Of a stretch of DNA of 6,491 bases, positions 4,690 to 6,491 are shown one piece after another. The stretch comes from Rhodobiaceae bacterium (GTDB lineage: Bacteria; Pseudomonadota; Alphaproteobacteria; Parvibaculales; Parvibaculaceae). Numbering within the stretch: position 1 is the first letter of the stretch; the number at the start of each line of letters is the position of its first letter. Below the pieces are notes generated by a model. That model was given only the letters and a program-made list of their open reading frames with translations. It was not told the DNA's origin and did not search any database. The stretch is from assembly GCA_027352645.1 (NCBI GenBank), contig DAIEIL010000064.1, positions 1 through 6,491 on the forward strand, in the 5' to 3' direction. The position numbers and the translations under genes were made by a program.

Positions 4690-6491
4690 ATGCATATTCG
4701 TTTCAACGGGCGTCTGCTCGCCAGCAGCGCGCTCTCACGCTCCTTCACGGCCCTTGCGTTGCCGGTTCTGCTCTGGCCCGCCATGGCTTCGGCGCAAGGC
4801 GCGACGCTTCTGCCGCCTGTCGATGTGGAGTCTCCCGAAGAGCAGGTCGATTTCGGCTACTCGTCTCTCACGGAGACGAGTCTTTCGCCGCTCGAACTCC
4901 TGAAGAAACGCGCCCATACCAGCGACACGGCCTCTCTCCTCGACGGAATCGCCGGGGTCAGCACCTACAAGGCGGGCGGCGTTTCGAGCCTACCCGTCAT
5001 CAATGGCCTGGCTGACGATCGCGTTCGCGTCGTCGTGGATGGCATGGTGATGACGTCGGCTTGCCCCAACCACATGAATTCGCCGCTCTCCTATGTCGAT
5101 CCGACAGGCGTCGGCTCGGCGAAGGTGCTCGCGGGACTCACCCCCGTCAGCCTGGGTGGCGACAGCATTGCGGGCACCATTATCGTCGATAGCCCCGCGC
5201 CGCTTTTCAGCACGTCCGAAAGCGTGTCGGTGCTTGAAGCGACGGCCTCTTCCTTCTATCGCAGCAATGGCGACGCATTGAGCGGTGCGGTGTCGGCTAC
5301 CGCCGGCAATGACAAGGTAAGCATCGGCTACAAGGGTTCGGTTGCCCGCGCCGGAAATTATGAAGGCGGCGGCGACGATGGCGAGGTCCGCTCCAGCGAA
5401 TACAAGTCCTACAATCACGCGTTGAAGCTTGCCGCACGCAATGGAGACAACCTCGTCGTGCTGGAAGCGGGCCAGCAATACGTCCCCTATGAAGGCTATC
5501 CGAACCAGTACATGGACATGACGGATAACCACTCCACCTTCGTCAACGGCCGCTACGAAGGCAGCTTCGACTGGGGCAAGTTCGAGGCACGCGCCTTCTG
5601 GCAGGGCGTCGATCACGAGATGAACTTCCTCGACGACAAGGGCGGCATGGCCACCGGCGGCATGCCGATGAACACCAGCGCGGACAATGCGGGATATGAG
5701 TTGAAGGCGACGTTCGCGCTGAAGGATGGCGGCGCGATCCGTGTCGGCAACGAGTTCCACCTCGAACGCCTCGACGACTGGTGGCCGCCTGTCGCCATGA
5801 GCATGATGATGGGGCCGAACACCTACATCAACATCAATGGCGGCAAGCGCGACCGTCTCGGCACCTTCGCCGAATGGGACGCGAAGTGGACGACAAGCTG
5901 GTCGACGCTTCTCGGCCTCCGCAACGACACGGTGTGGACGGACACGGGCGACGTTCAGTCCTATGGCTGTGGCATGATGTGCATGTCCGACAACATGGCT
6001 GCCGCCGCCTTCAACGCGGCAGACCACAAGCGGACATTCGTCAATTTTGACGTGACCGCCATTGCGAAATACGAGGCGAATGAAACTTCGGCCTTCGAAT
6101 TCGGCTATGCGAGGAAGTCGCGCGCGCCAAACCTCTATGAGCTCTATGCCTGGGGACGCGGTTCCATGGCAAGCCGCATGATCGGCTGGTTCGGCGACGG
6201 CAACGGCTATGTCGGCAATCTCGATCTCGATTCCGAAATCGCCAACACGCTGAGCGCGACGGCGGATTTCCACAGCGCCGAGCGGAGCTGGGAAGTGAAA
6301 ATCACGCCTTACTACACTTATGTCGAGGACTATATCGGCGTGAAGAAGATCGCGAGCCTGTCTGGTGGCTTCTCGCAGTTCCAGTTCGTCAATCACAATG
6401 CCGAACTCTATGGGCTCAACCTTGCGGGCAAGCTCGGCCTCTGGAAGTCCGATGCGGCGGGCGAGGGCACGCTGAAAGGTACGGTCGGCTA
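4690..6491 (+). CDS. TonB-dependent outer-membrane receptor, OprC/NosA-like copper type (3' end outside window)
   Basis: 600 residues are visible and the frame is open at the right edge. A signal peptide (about 1-35, cut near ASA/QG) is followed by a plug domain (about 63-168) with SLLDGIAGVSTYKAGG, INGLADDRVRVVVDGM and VLAGLTPVSLGGDSIAGTI, then the beta-barrel, including RLGTFAEWD and SRAPNLYELYAWG. The plug holds CPNHM (125-129) and a barrel segment holds HEM (309-311). Together these reproduce the CxxxM...HxM ligand set known from P. aeruginosa OprC (Cys143, Met147, His323, Met325), with nearly the same spacing. Copper uptake through the outer membrane, driven by TonB, is therefore likely. 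Further Met/Cys clusters at 320-327 (MATGGMPM), 370-374 (MSMMM) and 427-436 (CGMMCMSDNM) lie in presumed outer loops. Starts at the ATG at 4690; AGGAAGGG lies nine bases upstream. The DUF2946-like gene lies just upstream. Confidence 0.9.
   Translation, partial: MHIRFNGRLLASSALSRSFTALALPVLLWPAMASAQGATLLPPVDVESPEEQVDFGYSSLTETSLSPLELLKKRAHTSDTASLLDGIAGVSTYKAGGVSSLPVINGLADDRVRVVVDGMVMTSACPNHMNSPLSYVDPTGVGSAKVLAGLTPVSLGGDSIAGTIIVDSPAPLFSTSESVSVLEATASSFYRSNGDALSGAVSATAGNDKVSIGYKGSVARAGNYEGGGDDGEVRSSEYKSYNHALKLAARNGDNLVVLEAGQQYVPYEGYPNQYMDMTDNHSTFVNGRYEGSFDWGKFEARAFWQGVDHEMNFLDDKGGMATGGMPMNTSADNAGYELKATFALKDGGAIRVGNEFHLERLDDWWPPVAMSMMMGPNTYININGGKRDRLGTFAEWDAKWTTSWSTLLGLRNDTVWTDTGDVQSYGCGMMCMSDNMAAAAFNAADHKRTFVNFDVTAIAKYEANETSAFEFGYARKSRAPNLYELYAWGRGSMASRMIGWFGDGNGYVGNLDLDSEIANTLSATADFHSAERSWEVKITPYYTYVEDYIGVKKIASLSGGFSQFQFVNHNAELYGLNLAGKLGLWKSDAAGEGTLKGTVG

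Noticed and set aside
4990..6396. Minus-strand open frame of 468 codons opposite the receptor gene
   Set aside because: The plus-strand frame encodes a clear TonB-dependent receptor. The antisense product is low-complexity (His, Arg, Ala, Val) and has no recognisable domain.

Overview
The window reads as chromosomal DNA of a high-GC Gram-negative bacterium, most likely an alphaproteobacterium. The evidence is strong G/C bias at third codon positions, two outer-membrane beta-barrel proteins (one TonB-dependent), a Yip1-type inner-membrane protein and a GST of a lengthened type. Genus cannot be fixed from the sequence; a Parvibaculum/Hyphomicrobiales-like organism is only a guess. There are six protein genes, two of them cut by the window edges. 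I see no tRNA, rRNA, CRISPR array or insertion sequence.

Layout. (1) Positions 1-536, plus strand: the end of an unrecognised, probably exported protein. It converges, with a 13-base gap, on (2) 550-1170, minus strand: a 206-residue Yip1-family membrane protein. (3) 1388-2749, minus strand: a c-type cytochrome motif (CSSCH) directly followed by an outer-membrane beta-barrel ending in Phe. This is the single-heme cytochrome-porin architecture best known from the Cyc2 iron oxidases. A strong hairpin lies just past its stop codon. (4) 2750-3017: a divergent control region with a plausible promoter for each direction and three palindromes, two of them at the expected transcription starts. (5) 3018-4124, plus strand: a 368-residue glutathione S-transferase-fold protein with a long C-terminal extension. 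(6) 4216-4602 and 4690-6491 (cut by the edge), plus strand: a small DUF2946-like protein with His/Cys residues, then a TonB-dependent receptor carrying the CxxxM...HxM copper-site pattern of OprC/NosA. Together these look like a copper-uptake unit.

How the genes may work together. The receptor probably imports copper across the outer membrane, with the DUF2946-like protein as its small partner. The cytochrome-porin places one heme in or at the outer membrane, so it is a candidate for electron transfer across that membrane. The divergent GST may be regulated together with it through the palindrome-rich spacer. The link between the cytochrome-porin and the copper pair rests only on closeness and is inference.

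The item most worth follow-up is the Cyc2-like cytochrome-porin with its paired, operator-rich divergent promoter region.
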